Below, in pieces: positions 1 through 12,464 of a stretch of 64,000 nucleotides of DNA. A program made the position numbers and the translations under genes. A model generated the notes under the pieces. The model searched no databases and was not told the origin of the DNA. It was given only the letters and a program-made list of their open reading frames with translations. The stretch lies in the NCBI GenBank assembly GCA_014058105.1, contig JACGCM010000510.1, forward strand, positions 186,001 through 250,000. Direction: 5' to 3'. Position 1 is the stretch's first letter, and each line of letters begins with the position of its first letter. The stretch is from Kingdonia uniflora. Lineage: Eukaryota > Streptophyta > Magnoliopsida > Ranunculales > Circaeasteraceae.

Positions 1-930
1 CGAATAATATAAAATAAATGATTCTTAATCATGTTATAGTTGAACTGTGTTCATATTCTAATACTCATGAAATTCATTTATAAGGATTAAATCCTAATTT
101 TACCCCGTAAAATAATGATTTTAATCTTAGATGTGCATTTTAATAGAATTTTAGCCAAGATCGCTATTCAAAACCACTCGATGTGTACATTTCTTATTTT
201 GACAATTAGGGTGTTATAATCCATAAGGGGCCGTTTGTTTACTTCGGATATCTTGGATATCCAAGATATTCCCTACAAAATGGGTGTTTGGATGAGGATA
301 ACAACTTAGTAGATATTCTAGACTAAGTCATTAGCTACCGATTTAAATGTTCCATGACCCCCCTCGATTTTTGAGATATTTTAAAGCAAATATCTATTAT
401 TTAAAAAAAACTACAACTTAAACCATTTGTACTCTCCCATCTCTCTCTCCCAGGTCTCTCTCTTCCTTCGCTTCTCCAAGCTTCACTTCTCCAAGTTTCG
501 ATTTACAAAGAACTGCAATTCTTCATTTTGAAGGTTAGATTCCTCTCTCTCTCTTTCTCTCTATACTGTTATTTGAAATCAAAACCCTAATTTCTTAGAA
601 AACTTAATTGAGTTGTAATAACGTGAAATAATTTTATTTGTCGTTAATATTCTCAAATTATAGTATCCCCTTAAGGTTTTCGAGCTCAATATAGTTGTGA
701 TTGAGTTTCGATTTCCCTAATTTTTGTTGGAGATTGGGAGAAGTTTTCATTGTAATTTTAGTCGATTATGTTGTTATTGAAAATGAACAATCAAGGATGA
801 GGGATTTGGGTCCTTGTGGAGAGGAAATATTGCTAATGTGATTCGTTACTTTCCCACTCAGGCTTTAAACTTTATGTTCAAGGATTACTTCAAGAGGTTG
901 TTTAACATCAAGAAGGGTAGAGATGGCTAT

Positions 931-2750
931 TGATCGATTATAAACCGACGTCTTAAAAGACCTGCAAGCGCACGGTGTACCGTTAAGTACAAAGGCAAAC
1001 GGGGTCGTATCCCAAGAGACTTGTGGTGCGAATTATACTTCGAGCTACTAGTTTAATCCAATTACAACGAGTTTGTACAACTAGTCAATTGTTCCTCGGT
1101 CCCCACATCCACAAATATGTTATATAGTTTTTCTTCTACTATAAAAAAACATCTTTTTGAAAAATTATAATTTTGGGGATGCCTCACGGACTTGCTTTGT
1201 CAGAACCACCTATCACATTTTTTGAAATATCAACGATAACATGGGGGTTTTGAAAATTTTCAAAGAAAATATCATTCTAAGAAAATCGAGTTTTGAATCT
1301 AGTACATTTTCGGGGATGAATACTTTTATACTAATCTTCTTATTTACTGCAACATGTAGTAATCATATGATTGTATTAAAAATTCTAAAGGAAAATATGT
1401 TCCCTGGGTATGTATTTGCTTTATCTTGGAGAAAATGGTTTTTCTTGATTTGCCTAAGATTTTCAACTTAGAATCATCAAATGATAGGCAAAGTTTTTAG
1501 AAGAAAAAAATTTCTATAGAGAATTAGTTTTAAAGTCTCTCGGGTTTTTACATAATATATCTGCCCAATTAAGGGCTAATATTAAGGATTACCAGTCATG
1601 TGTAATCTGGTTTTTGAAAGAGAATTTGCAACCAGGATAGTACATCACCTTTTCAACTTCGTACCATTCGAGTCATATTAAATTTTTTAAGTTTGGGGGT
1701 ACATTCGTCTGGCTGAAGACAGTAAACTTAGCGCTTCTTAGGAGACAACCCATGACACATTCAGGTAAGAAATTCTAGTTTTTATTCCTCCATTTTTGTT
1801 ATGCTCTCAAATATTGAGGGCAATGTTTCATTTAAGTTTGGGGGTAGGAAAACATTTCTTTAAATACTTTTTGAAGAAAAGTAAAATAATGGCACTTTGA
1901 CAATTTATGATATATTTTTGATGAATTTCCAAACACTTCAACTGATTTTACCTTGACATAAATATTATGGAAAAACCTAAATTTTGAAATTTTACCAAGT
2001 ATGCACTATAATATTTTGAAATATCTTAACATAGATTTACTATCTTTTTATTAGCAACTAATTCAAGTTAACTTGACATATTTTGAAAACGTGCACTTCA
2101 CTGTAGTTTTGCAATTAATAGATTCAATAGATTTTTGCTCAGTATAAGAGAAATTTAGCATTTATGTTAGGAATAGTTTGCTACCAGGGAGACAACTGCC
2201 TAAGAATAAGTTTATTCTTAAGAATAAATAATAAGCCAAATGTGTTCTTAAAACTTTCACGCTGCAAGGCTACTCGCATGATTAAGAGCTGAAAGAGGAA
2301 AAATTATCACCAATCTCGAGTTTGACCATGAACTATGTGAAAGGAGCACAAGAAAATGTTATTTGTGAGATTTCTGAGTCTAGGTCATGATGGGGCACCA
2401 CACCCTGACAACCTAACTAACCAGTGGGGATTGTCGAGCGAAAACTCCTTGTAACGGAGGCTTCACTAAGAAACAATGTACTCAATAAGAAAAGGCTTGT
2501 AAAAAAAAAGTAAAATTCTAGGAAGACGAATTGACTAAGGCACATGTCGAACTAACCGTTGAATTTATTCCAGTAAGAACTAGACTACCAAAAACTGAGT
2601 AAATTATTCTAGACAACGTATTAGGCGATAAAACTATTTTTATTGTAAACTATTTTCATTGTACAACGTATTAGGCAATTAATACCTTCAATAGATTTAT
2701 GTGCCTAAACTGAGTAAAAAAATTTTAAGACGCCGGTTTATAATCGATCA
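931..2750 (+). repeat. Athila-type Ty3/gypsy LTR (1.8 kb)
   Basis: The LTR begins TGATCGATTATAAACCG and ends with the reverse complement of that. The terminal inverted repeat is 28 bp with one mismatch, unusually long for an LTR. It contains the 'aagtttgggggta' phrase common in Athila LTRs. A primer site follows six bases later. It is inserted in the ADP/ATP-carrier frame right after GCTAT (926-930). No Athila coding region follows and no matching 3' LTR is present. Confidence 0.75.
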
Positions 2751-2756
2751 AGTTTT

Positions 2757-2774
2757 TGGCGCCGTTGCCGGGGA
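2757..2774 (+). other. Primer-binding site complementary to tRNA-Asp
   Basis: TGGCGCCGTTGCCGGGGA is complementary to the 3' end of plant tRNA-Asp, the usual primer of Athila elements. Its distance of six bases from the LTR end fixes the LTR boundary and its orientation. Confidence 0.8.
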
Positions 2775-2848
2775 CTTGCAAAGTTGCATTTTATTTTTGA
2801 GTTGTTTTATTTTAAGCCAATTTTTCTTTCTTGTTTTTTTTTTTTTTT

Positions 2849-3271
2849 TGAAAGAATAAGCTTTATTCCTATGAACTTTGATTTACACTCTTCAAGATGC
2901 TCTTTCATAGGTAGGATTCCCCTCCTATTTATAGAGTATAAGAAAGGTTACTAAAAATCACCATTAATATAAAATCCCTTAAACAATGCCTAAAATTACG
3001 CATTACAACTCATGAGAATAATATATATATTTAATTCTCTTCAATGGACTTCTATTCATGGGCCTTTGGTTGACAACTTCAAATGAGAATCATTGTTGGA
3101 GTGCATCACCCTTGTTCTTCGTTAAAAACCAGAAAATTGTACGACTTTTTTTATCATGTGACCGATTTCTGTAAATACAAACAGAAGCACTATTAGTGTC
3201 ACATTTATTTAATAAATGACTGGGTAGATATAAATTTAAGAGTTGTACACGTAAATATTATGTGTCTATCA
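2849..3271 (-). repeat. Solo-LTR-like fragment, minus orientation
   Basis: On the minus strand the segment starts TGATAGACACATAAT and ends TTCTTTCA. It has a clear TATA box (CTATAAATA, about 2926-2934) followed by a transcribed-looking region, which is LTR architecture. A long T run precedes it on the plus strand. Its right end abuts GCTAC (3272-3276), near-identical to the GCTAT before the Athila LTR. Its family is not identified. Confidence 0.5.
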
Positions 3272-3984
3272 GCTACTAGAAATGGTTTACCGACAACTTG
3301 GGCACTGGAGGTGCTGCTGGTGCGTCTTCTCTTCTCTTTGTTTATTCCCTCGACTATGCTCGAACCCGTCTTGCCAATGATGCAAAGTCTACAAAGAAGG
3401 GAGGAGAGAAATAGTTCAATGGATTGGTTGATGTCTATAGGAAGATGTTGGCATCAGATGGCATTGGTGGTCTTTATCGTGGGTTCAATATTTCATGCGT
3501 TGGAATCATTGTGTACCGAGTTCTCTACTTCAGAATGTATGATTCTTTGAAGCCACTTCTTCCTTCTGACATGCAGGATAGTTTCTTCGCTAGTTTTGCT
3601 CTTGGTTGGCTCATCGCGAATGGTACTAGTATTGCATCTTACCCCATTGACACTGTATGCAGAAGAATGATGATGATCTTCGGTGAAGCTGTTAAGTACA
3701 AGGGCTCGTTTGCTGCATTCAAGCAAATTCTGGCAAACGAGGGAGCCAAGTCTCTGTTTAAGGGTGTTAGAGCTAACATCCTTCGTGCAGTTGTTGGTGC
3801 TAGTGTCCTTGCGGGTTACGACAAGCTGCAGATGGTCCTTCTAGGAAATAAATATGGTTTCGGAGGCGGATAATTAACTAATGATATTTCTCTTCCCATA
3901 CTTGGCTTTTATGCATTAATCCTTGAATTGAAAGTCCTAGTAACAAAAAGTGAAGAAATAAAACTATAAGTACATTAAGATATT

Positions 3985-4236
3985 TAAACTAAAGACCTTG
4001 TTCTTCATGTTCCATCATTGCAAGCTTATTGTGATCAAACAACCAGGATTTATCTTGATGACTTCTTGAGGCAATACAGACACTCTTTAGCTAGTAAGAA
4101 CCTCGGCCCCATTCCTAGAACAATTCTTATGTACCATAAGTGCTTGACATGTTGTGAATGTCTTGATGCATTTTTGATACTTAGGTGGGTTCACGACTTT
4201 GTTAACAAATTCCTGGGAGTTACTGTTGAATAGATT
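3985..4236 (+). other. Unidentified open stretch in the TIR element
   Basis: A continuous frame reads about 80 residues including YLDDFLRQYRHSLASK and ends TAG at 4231-4233. It is not part of the carrier gene. The composition looks protein-like and it may be a second captured exon, but I do not recognise it. Confidence 0.25.
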
Positions 4237-5974
4237 GGTGTGAACTTCATATTGTTCATTCCATATTTGATAAAGTTGTGTAATCGATGGTCGATAGATG
4301 GTTTTGTCAATTTGAAGAAGAACAATGAGGGATTATGTTGGTTCATAAAGGAGGGATTGTGTTGGTTCATAAAATGAGAGAAGATGTTAAATATATTATT
4401 TACAATATCTAATTTGCCAAACACAGAGTTTTGGAATATCTATTTTTAATATTCAGCTGCCAAACAAAAAACATATATATGTGATATTTGATTATTCAAA
4501 TATCAGGATATCTGAAATATCGAATATCTAAGATATATTTTTATCAAACATAGCCTAAAAGTATGTATATTCTAGCCAAATGACCATATTTGCTACGAAT
4601 ATAGGTATTAGATGTTTAGCTGACAAGTGGTATTGCCCCGAAATCTGCTGAGTTCACAAGATATGTATATTAGTCATGTTTTTAAATTAACATTTTATGG
4701 TACTATAGGTTGCTATTAGTGTCTGTACACCTCTAAATATTATTAAGTAACATCTAATTGTACATAGATACGAAAAATTAGCTCATCGGACACTGAGCTT
4801 TAGAAAATAAGACTAAGTCAATTCCTAATTGATCTCTAATTATTGTCTTTGACATTTAGCCATGATTTAGATATAACTCTCAGCCGTATTCTAAATTAGT
4901 TTTGGTTTTCGTATTATCTCTGATCTCTGGTTAGGATAATTAGTATTCTAGGGGCATACCATTAATATCATATAAGCTATCATAAGATACTTAAGTATGT
5001 ATTAATTTGTATTCTTATATTATATATAAGTTAGTCAATTTTTTTATACAAGACACCCGTTCCCAAAAAAATTTAAAAAAAAATTCATAAATATTTTTTA
5101 AAAAATGGGTCCCCCAAGAGTAGATCAGTTAATAAGGAATTTTAAAAAAAAAATTGATTAAACCTGACCAAAAATTGGGCTCTAAAAGCCAATTTTAAGA
5201 CTCTAAACCGATTTGACTTGGAGTAGGTCAAAGCCGGGGCCGGTTTGACTCGGGTCAAACCGGTTGACACTTGTCACTGCTATAGTGCTTGTGGCGTCCA
5301 CCTGACACATGCCTCTGACACGCCATCATGTGGGGTCCACCTATCACGTGGCCCTGTTTTGTCAACAAATGGGTCTTACATGCCACACCACCGAACCTGA
5401 TTCGGCTGAATTTGGTTGATTAGATCTGATCTAGGTCCAATTTTCTCAAAATGGGTATGGATCGGGTCTTAACCCATGATGACGCCAACAAAACATTTTT
5501 TTTTAAAATAATAAAACTCTAAAGGTTTGGTGACGTCACCCTGACGTAATGTGCCGCCAAAACTTGGTTTTTGGCTATGAACTACCCATGTTCAACGTTA
5601 ATTTTCTGGTGACAGGGACATCTCCCGATGGAGTGTAATATATGATCGTGATCGTTATAGAGTAGGTTTCGCAACGAGATTACAAACGCTTTAATCCAAT
5701 TACTAGAAATAGTCTTATTTTAGTTTGAAGACAGTCATTTCGCAATGGTGAGAAAACACTAAAATTAGGTCTAAAAAATCCAAAAAAAATAAGTATTAAT
5801 CCATAAACTCAGATCTACATATCATATATGTTAGATCATGCAATTAATACTCAAAAACGAAATTTACAAAAAAATAGTACATCTCTGCAACGCAAAAAAT
5901 CTAAAAAAATGTTCCTTGGAGAACCTTTTTTTCTTCTTCTTTTGATCTATTAGCTCTTCCCAGTGCTGATAACG

Positions 5975-6206
5975 TGTTGGATATCAAGCTAATCTACTTA
6001 AGTAATCACATACAATAGATGAATACTGAACATGAGGGAAAACAGAGAGCTTGTTTTATTGATAGGTTGTTCTCATGTGTTACAAAACTGAATCCTATTA
6101 GGTTATTAATACTTTTTAAACTCTCCCCATTAGCTAACCCTAGCTTACATGAGCTTGTTAGGAGCCCAGTTGGATTCCCACCTTGGGTAGGACCCAACTC
6201 CTAACA
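5975..6206 (-). repeat. LTR of copy A (232 bp)
   Basis: In reverse complement it runs TGTTAGGAGTTGGGTCC to ATATCCAACA, matching the LTR at 57477-57745. Shared blocks include the start, a 'ggggagagttt' block and the end. The two LTRs differ a good deal, so the copies are old or from different subfamilies. Confidence 0.8.
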
Positions 6207-9200
6207 GTTTCTTAATTCCATTTTGTTTACGCTTTAGTACTCATTTCTCTTTTTGTTTCACATTTCGCTTCAATTGTCGCATCTAACGTGTATGCGTTTC
6301 CCGTTTCCCGTTTCCCAAATCATGTATAGTAAATAATGGCCGTTTCCATTTCTCGCATCATTTCCGGTACCCGCTTCACCTTCAAGTAACATAGCTCTAC
6401 TCCTATTTCTTCTTCTCTCCTTTTCTCTTAGAGGATCTTATTTCAACTCTTTTTTGGATAAAGCAACCGGATCGAGACATTAGTTTGATTCAAAATTATT
6501 ATTGAAAAATAATTAAAAGTCTACACACAAGCCCTCCAAGACTAAAAATTGAAGTATGCAAGTAGGCACGCATGCAAAGCCTGAACAAAGAGGAGTGGAG
6601 TCAGAAACAATTATCAGAAGTAGGATTAGAAATGTCCTTTGGAGACACAATGTTATTATCTCTACTAACATATTTTTTCTCAGTATCATTAAGATAAAGT
6701 TCACTCACCCATGTACGAGCAGTTAGACTATCTTGTGCTCTACTAACGTTATATCTATTTGCTTTCCACACGTATAGTTTACTCCAATGTCCTAGTGATA
6801 TTCACTTTTACTGACGATTATTTGATTCCAAATAGACTTTTACTAATCCAAACCAAAGCATAATCTCAATCTTTCTAAATTTTGGTTAAATAGAGTATAC
6901 AATCATATATGGGAAATGATTCATCAATTGCAACAAGATCACAAGGTAAGAAATGCATGAAGTTTTAGGAACAGTAAGTTAGGAAATGTTCACAACATGA
7001 TAAATTGATTCAAAGTTTATTTTAGCACATCAATTACTTCTCAAATTCTGGATTATCATATCACTGTTTGCTTTTAGATGAAAGATTTACATTCAGTTTT
7101 CATATTTGAATCATCTGATTAGGTCAATATTTGAAGGGTGTAGGTAACCAACAATTATGGTTTTAGCATTGCTAGAGCAAGAAAGGTTAAGACCAGTGTG
7201 TTTGATGAAAATGCATGCTTGGTGCTTACATGTACTGTGACATGAATGGGAAATGATAGCCCACAAAAAAACTCGACTCGAATTTAGCATCTTCTGGAAA
7301 CTATTGCTCATATTTCACTGACTTGCATAAAATAGGACACTGATGTCAATCTTATACGTATCAGAATAGAATCTAAATCTCAGACTTATGGAAGGAAACA
7401 CATGATTTTATTGGAGACAAATATATTTCGACTCTCTAGAGTAAGACTCGTAAAATAAAGGACTTGAGATAGTTATAGTAGGAGCCTCACAGTGACCTTC
7501 GCTCTCATGAATCGTGAAGTTGACTGTCATCAGAAGGAAAAAGGGAATCCCGGGTAGTCGAGAGAAGACTGGGTGGGGGTATTGGGAGGTCATAATGTGC
7601 GCACCGAGAGTATCTTTGCTTTAAGCCTGTGTTAGAATGTTAGGATAGCTCTGTTTGAACTTAAATTCTCTGCAGAACTAATAATACCTTTAAGAGTATC
7701 TGTCTACATAATTATTCCAGATGAACTCTTATGAGAATGGTCCCCTTTAAGAGATAGCTGGCATCGGAAAACCCGATATCTCCGTCATATCTGTTGTCTT
7801 ATGGGGGCATTGCTACGAGAGGCTACAGGAATCCAAAGCGAGTTTAAAAGAGGACTCTTAACTGATTAGTAGATCTACTAATCATACGGCTTGTATAAGT
7901 TGCTACGGGGCACTTATTCTTCAAAATAAGACGTATTATATTTTAATTAGTTTACGTATAAAACACGACATACCATTAAATAATACTTTATCAAAGTGCA
8001 TTTGCAGATAATAAAGTTTGATTAGGGACAATATCAAACGATATATAGAATGATATAATCGAATCTAATCTTAGATTTACAGACCTAATTTTTATAATAT
8101 TCTCATCAAAAGAAGACAAAATCGTTCTTCGCCATTAACTTAAAACTTTAAAATTTAAAATACTTGTTAAAAAGAGATCGCTCCTTCGGTAGGTCTGACT
8201 CATAACTGTCGCGAAATATCCAGCTGCTGTGTCAACGTAATGTGGAGTAATGTTAAAAAAACGATGTCACATTTGCACATAATCAAAGTCCATCGCCATC
8301 AACTAAGTTGGATGAAAGGGAAAGCATTTTTCTCCTAAAGTAGCTCATTATTTTCTCTAATTAATCGATTTATGTCTTTGTTCATGTCTCTTAAATAAAT
8401 GTTAGAAAATCAAATCATACCCCATGTTTTAATGGAAGATATCTCAATTTTAAATCAGTTTATTGCAAGATATCCGTAATACAATATTACTTTAGTACAA
8501 GATTTCAATAATCTAAAACACATTATTATACAAGATTTGCTTTGTAACTATCATAACCATAGAGACTGATATGATGCCTAGATACATATCCAATTCCCCC
8601 TCCCCCCAAAAAAAAAAATTGTCTATGAGCCTAACCCCGCTATCACTTTCGTAGCGTACATTATGTCATAGTTATTTAGTTATCGACTTTCCATGGTTAA
8701 GGTAAGATTAGAGATTTAAAATCTAGGTAAGAAACTCTTCCAAGTTTTATCAAAGGAGGAAGGTACACAGTATCTTAATATGAAAGGGTTTGGAATAAAT
8801 GCAGATTTCAGTAGTAGTAGAAGAATATTTTCAGTAAAGTTGGCTCTCCATTTAGGGAACGAAACTGTTACTTAACCGGGGAAAGATGTGATAAAGATGG
8901 TAGAGAGGAAAATAGAGTTTATTGTTCTCTTGATGTTGAGACCGAAAGTGATGCTTCAGTGAAGAATTTTAATGGAGAAGGTGGTAAAAAGAAATTATTG
9001 AAAGAGAAATGAGGGGTTTTAAAATACCTATGTTTTAATATTTAAGTTTTACCTTATTGCCCTTTCTTAATAACACTGGTACTGCTCAAAGCTCAAAACT
9101 CAAAACTCATAACGGGGCAAAGGGAATGATTTCTTTTCTTTTCTAAATATAGATAAAAATGAGGAATTCCCTAAAAACAAACTCACACATGAACACATCT

Positions 9201-9370
9201 TAGTCTCACCTAATACCATTAATTCATTTAAATATACAAATATTTTTCATAATTCTCAACTAAGAAAATATTAGCAAATAAAAGACCATACTCAATATAA
9301 GGAGAAAATTAAGGAGTAAAAGGGAAATATAATCCAAAAAATATATAAGAAATTAATGAAAAATTTGCTC
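6207..9370. other. Intergenic, nothing recognised
   Basis: AT-rich sequence with only short frames in all phases. I found no terminal repeats, coding domain or RNA gene. The last few hundred bases probably include the 3'UTR of the zinc-finger gene. Confidence 0.5.
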
Positions 9371-10198
9371 TTAGAGTTTGAGGGTCAAGTCAAGCTTTAT
9401 CTCATCTGTATTAGTCTTCAGTTGACCCCCACCACCATCACCAAGGCCCCACCAATTACCGCAATTTCCACTATCAGCCGAAGAACTTACCGGGGTAGAA
9501 CGGATATGATCATGAAACCTAGGTGCACCACTGTTTCTTGACGCTCCGATTGCCAGACGTTGATCAATAGGAGGCCTTGAACCCCACCCTTGATGTGCAT
9601 ACAAATAAGGACTAGTACTAGGCAAAGGGCGTAGATAAGATGGTTTGTGAATCATAGAGTGCACTTGAACTCCAAGTGATCTATTATTTTGGAAAGATGA
9701 ACCATAAAGAGGTAAGGAAGCCAAGCTCGAATACGGGTTATAAGGGTGGTACATGGATGGATGACCGAAAGCTGCTAACTCCATGTGTTGTTGGCCTCGT
9801 TTTGCTAGTTTACGCTCACGTTTATGCGCATTCTGATGTCCACCCAATGCTTGTGAACTATAGAACTTCCTAGTGCAGTAGTTGCAAGTAAACACTCTTG
9901 TCTCTCTTTCTGGCCCCGTACCCGTCTCCGTCTCCATCTCCATCCCTATCTCTGGATGATCGGAAAGAGGATGGTTTGTCTCTTGGCCTTCCATGTTTAA
10001 ACACTCAATTAGATTGAGTTCAGATGGACCTGCAGGAGGATCAGAGGTTTTGTTACTATTAGAGAGAGTGAGATCCAATAGAACTGAGGGACCTTGGTTC
10101 TTCTCTGAGATGTTGATGTCCTTCTTCTCCTCTGAGGCTGAAACAGAGATGATGCTTGATGAACTCTCAGACAAACATGGTTTGGAGTTTGACTCCAT
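9371..10198 (-). CDS. C2H2 zinc-finger protein, ZFP1/ZFP4-like, with two EAR repression motifs
   Basis: This intact single-exon gene encodes 275 residues beginning MESNSKPC. One C2H2 finger lies at about 103-125, with Cys105, Cys108, His121 and His125 and the plant-only QALGGH helix at 116-121. Two LDLTL EAR motifs sit at 41-45 and 269-273, so the protein is expected to act as a nuclear transcriptional repressor through TOPLESS-type co-repressors. A Ser-rich N-terminus and an acidic Glu/Thr run (about 85-100) precede the finger. The stretch VQVHSMIHKPSYL resembles the ZFP4 branch of the Arabidopsis single-finger family. The family is often linked to trichome or organ development; the exact role here is unknown. 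The start is the first ATG of the frame. No intact gene stands nearby. Confidence 0.92.
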   Translation of the reverse strand: MESNSKPCLSESSSSIISVSASEEKKDINISEKNQGPSVLLDLTLSNSNKTSDPPAGPSELNLIECLNMEGQETNHPLSDHPEIGMEMETETGTGPERETRVFTCNYCTRKFYSSQALGGHQNAHKRERKLAKRGQQHMELAAFGHPSMYHPYNPYSSLASLPLYGSSFQNNRSLGVQVHSMIHKPSYLRPLPSTSPYLYAHQGWGSRPPIDQRLAIGASRNSGAPRFHDHIRSTPVSSSADSGNCGNWWGLGDGGGGQLKTNTDEIKLDLTLKL

Positions 10199-12464
10199 TA
10201 GAGAAGATTGGAGAAAAAAGAGAACAATGGTTTTAAAAATGAGATTTGAGATTTGTAAGAAAGGGTTGTATCAATATATACTTATTAATAACAAGGAATC
10301 ATAAATGCTAAATAAGGAAGGATGGGTTGATAGATTTGCAGTTACAATGTTCTTCTAAGAGTGCACAAGAGAACTTAGCTTTAAATTAGCTTTAGAAGAG
10401 AACAAAAAGATAAAAGAAACAGAAAGATTATACCATATTTGGTATATCTTCGAATATTTTTTATGTTAATGAAGATGGTCCCATAGCAATATATGAGATG
10501 TTTATCAACCTTTTTTTTTTTAAATCTCATGTTTCTCAACTTATTCTCCTGTCTCATACTATTTTTGTCCTGGATATCTTGGGCTTATGATCCCAAATAA
10601 TAAATGGGGTTTGGTTGTTCTTAATACATAGGAAAATGAACACTAACCCGTGTGTGATTAGCCCGCTCATTCTGATTGGTCTAACAAGGCAAGGACAACC
10701 TGAAAACTTCTTCTCCCGGTTGCTCAAGTCTTTTATTTTCGTTTCTCTCTGCCCTACAAAATAGAAAATAGTTGTTTTGGCATGGTTTCAAAATTTTGTG
10801 CAGCATAGGTTGAATTACTTTTTTGAATGTGATTCCGCTTCGATTAAGATGGAACGACCAATAGTGATATGAATTTTAATACGAAGAGAAGTTTATAACC
10901 TCTTAAGAAGGTAACCCACGGCTTAGCTAATCAAGATTCTAATACTTAAGTGATCGACATGCGTATTAGAGGGAATCACAACGCAAAAAGACGGGGATCG
11001 ATGTTTCTCCAAATTGTAAGAGGTCCATACACCATAGTTAAAGATTTTTTGTTACCATGTATTTAAGAGGATATAACTTTGTAATTTGCTCACTTGAATG
11101 CATGAATATCTTATAAATTTATACACAACTTTAAGAAAGTATTTAAATTTTGAAATTTAGATCCCTAAGCTCTTGCACTTTAAATTTAGTGTGAATGTGT
11201 TGATGTCTGTATTTTCCTAATATAATTAGAGTTAATCTCCATATTTAAGTAAAAAGAGAGAGAATCACTCAATATCAGTAACAGCTACTTATGAGTTATG
11301 TCTTTGGGGCATTTCTCACTATCATAATGTGTAGATATGAAGATCCTTCTAAGTCATGATCAAATTATACAAAATTAATTATTCGTTTAAAATATAACGG
11401 GAAAATCTCTTCACTAATCTTGTATCTCTTTGAAAGCTGCATGCATACACTAATTTTAAAGGTTACAACTAGATTACGACGTTCACGTGCTAAAATGACG
11501 ACTTTTACAGTGAAATTATAAAGTTAGACACATATTGATTTTATGTTTGCATATATAGTTCTAAACAAAATCAATAAGTAAAGCAAGGATTTTCTTTTCA
11601 ACTGCGCCTTTGTTGTAGCTATGAGAGAAATTAGGCTTGTCCCCCCCACCCACACACACACACTAGTGTACCAAACTTCAAAATACACATAGATTAAACT
11701 ATACGATGGATCGACGAAAAATAAAGTCTAATTTCCCAAAGATTAAGGGGAAAAAAAGAAAAAAAAAGGTTGTTTTTCAAAGAAGAAAATGTACTTCATT
11801 AACACGATCAAATTATGACATCGAAAAAGATTCGAGCTCGTGTCATCATCCGAGAGGAGATTTGGCTAGACGACAAGTGGCCGACAGGTAGATGGAGATA
11901 CCTACGTGGACACGGGCGGGATCCATGGTAGCCTAAGTGATGTCTTGTGTAATATAAACTTTATGAATTATTAAGTGTAAGATTGTCACATCTTCAAAGT
12001 AATTAGCTTTTGAGATAAGCATGATTAGAGTTTAATAATAGAATAGGTTAACTCAAAGTCATACCCATTCCCTACTAATTAAACCTAATATTTCTTAACC
12101 TCCCCAACTTTAAATCAAGGATTAAAATACCAAACCATTCTGGCTTACCGACCTCTGTCCAGTGGCGGCTTACCGTGATATTTTCAATTTATCACGGCTT
12201 TTTTACTCCTTTAATGCAAAAGACCAGTTTAAACCAAATTATCCCTATATATCAGTGGTTATTTTCGGTATTTTGATAATTATTACGATATATTGAATAT
12301 TACTTAAAATGTGTAAAAATGTGTAGGAAGTCTCCAAAACTACTTGAACTTGAAAATTGATTATGAAAAGTTAAAAATTAATGTTAAATGGGAAATTGAG
12401 AATCAAGAAGTTTATTGCAAAAACAATGCAAACAATTCAATTACAAATTAAAGCTTGACATTTA
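10199..12464. other. Intergenic, upstream of the zinc-finger gene
   Basis: AT-rich sequence with a short C run followed by a (CA)n tract near 11640-11665. No gene or bounded repeat was recognised. Confidence 0.45.
10273..10280 (-). promoter_or_regulatory. Possible TATA box of the zinc-finger gene
   Basis: TATATATT on the minus strand, about 75 bases upstream of the ATG. The spacing would leave a short 5'UTR. The region is AT-rich, so this could be chance. Confidence 0.3.

Larger units (their letters stand above)
790..3873 (+). pseudogene. ADP/ATP carrier (mitochondrial adenine nucleotide translocator) fragment, split by retroelements
   Basis: Mitochondrial ADP/ATP carriers exchange ADP and ATP across the inner membrane. 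The sequence encodes the C-terminal half of one. Bases 790-930 give the end of the first repeat (WRGN, then [10 protein letters not shown]). Bases 3277-3873 give the next two repeats, including the PIDT carrier motif, ending NKYGFGGG. The middle (931-3271) is retroelement. In the carrier frame the codon after the insert is TAG where Trp is usual (3277-3279), and a second TAG stands at 3412-3414. The RRRMMM signature of this family reads CRRMMM here. The N-terminal half and a start are absent, and no intron is visible in the copied part. It lies inside the TIR element 227-4555, so it is best read as captured and dead. Identity is secure. Confidence 0.88.
227..4555. mobile_element. TIR element (PIF/Harbinger-like) carrying an AAC gene fragment
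   Basis: The left end starts GGGGCCGTTTGTTTAC and the right end, reversed, starts GGCTATGTTTGATA. Both are followed by repeated GGATATCT-type motifs. The element is flanked by TAA at 224-226 and 4556-4558. Copy B of the host LTR element (around 60480-60500) has the same sequence without this insert and with only one TAA, which supports the boundaries. A 3-bp TWA duplication is typical of PIF/Harbinger. No transposase is visible. Cargo includes the ADP/ATP-carrier pseudogene and an unidentified open stretch at 3985-4236. A 24-bp unit is duplicated in tandem near 4326-4374. Confidence 0.68.
1..6206 (-). mobile_element. LTR element copy A, 3' part off-window, interrupted by a TIR element
   Basis: Bases 1-226 and 4559-5974 read, in reverse complement, like the stretch from about 57750 to 60650, so this is a second copy of that element in opposite orientation. 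The LTR is at 5975-6206. Just inside it, on the minus strand, lies a TTATCAGCAC sequence of the kind found at the primer site of some Ty1/copia elements. The body is AT-rich and I see no gag or pol in it, so it resembles a large non-coding retroelement derivative. The other LTR would lie left of base 1. The lineage is inferred and uncertain; the inverted homology to copy B is seen directly. Confidence 0.72.

Noticed and set aside
1241..1471. Open frame of 76 residues
   Set aside because: It lies inside the Athila LTR and has a low-complexity, hydrophobic translation without a domain.
9676..10304. Plus-strand open frames over the zinc-finger gene
   Set aside because: They are shadows of the minus-strand gene, with no motif of their own.
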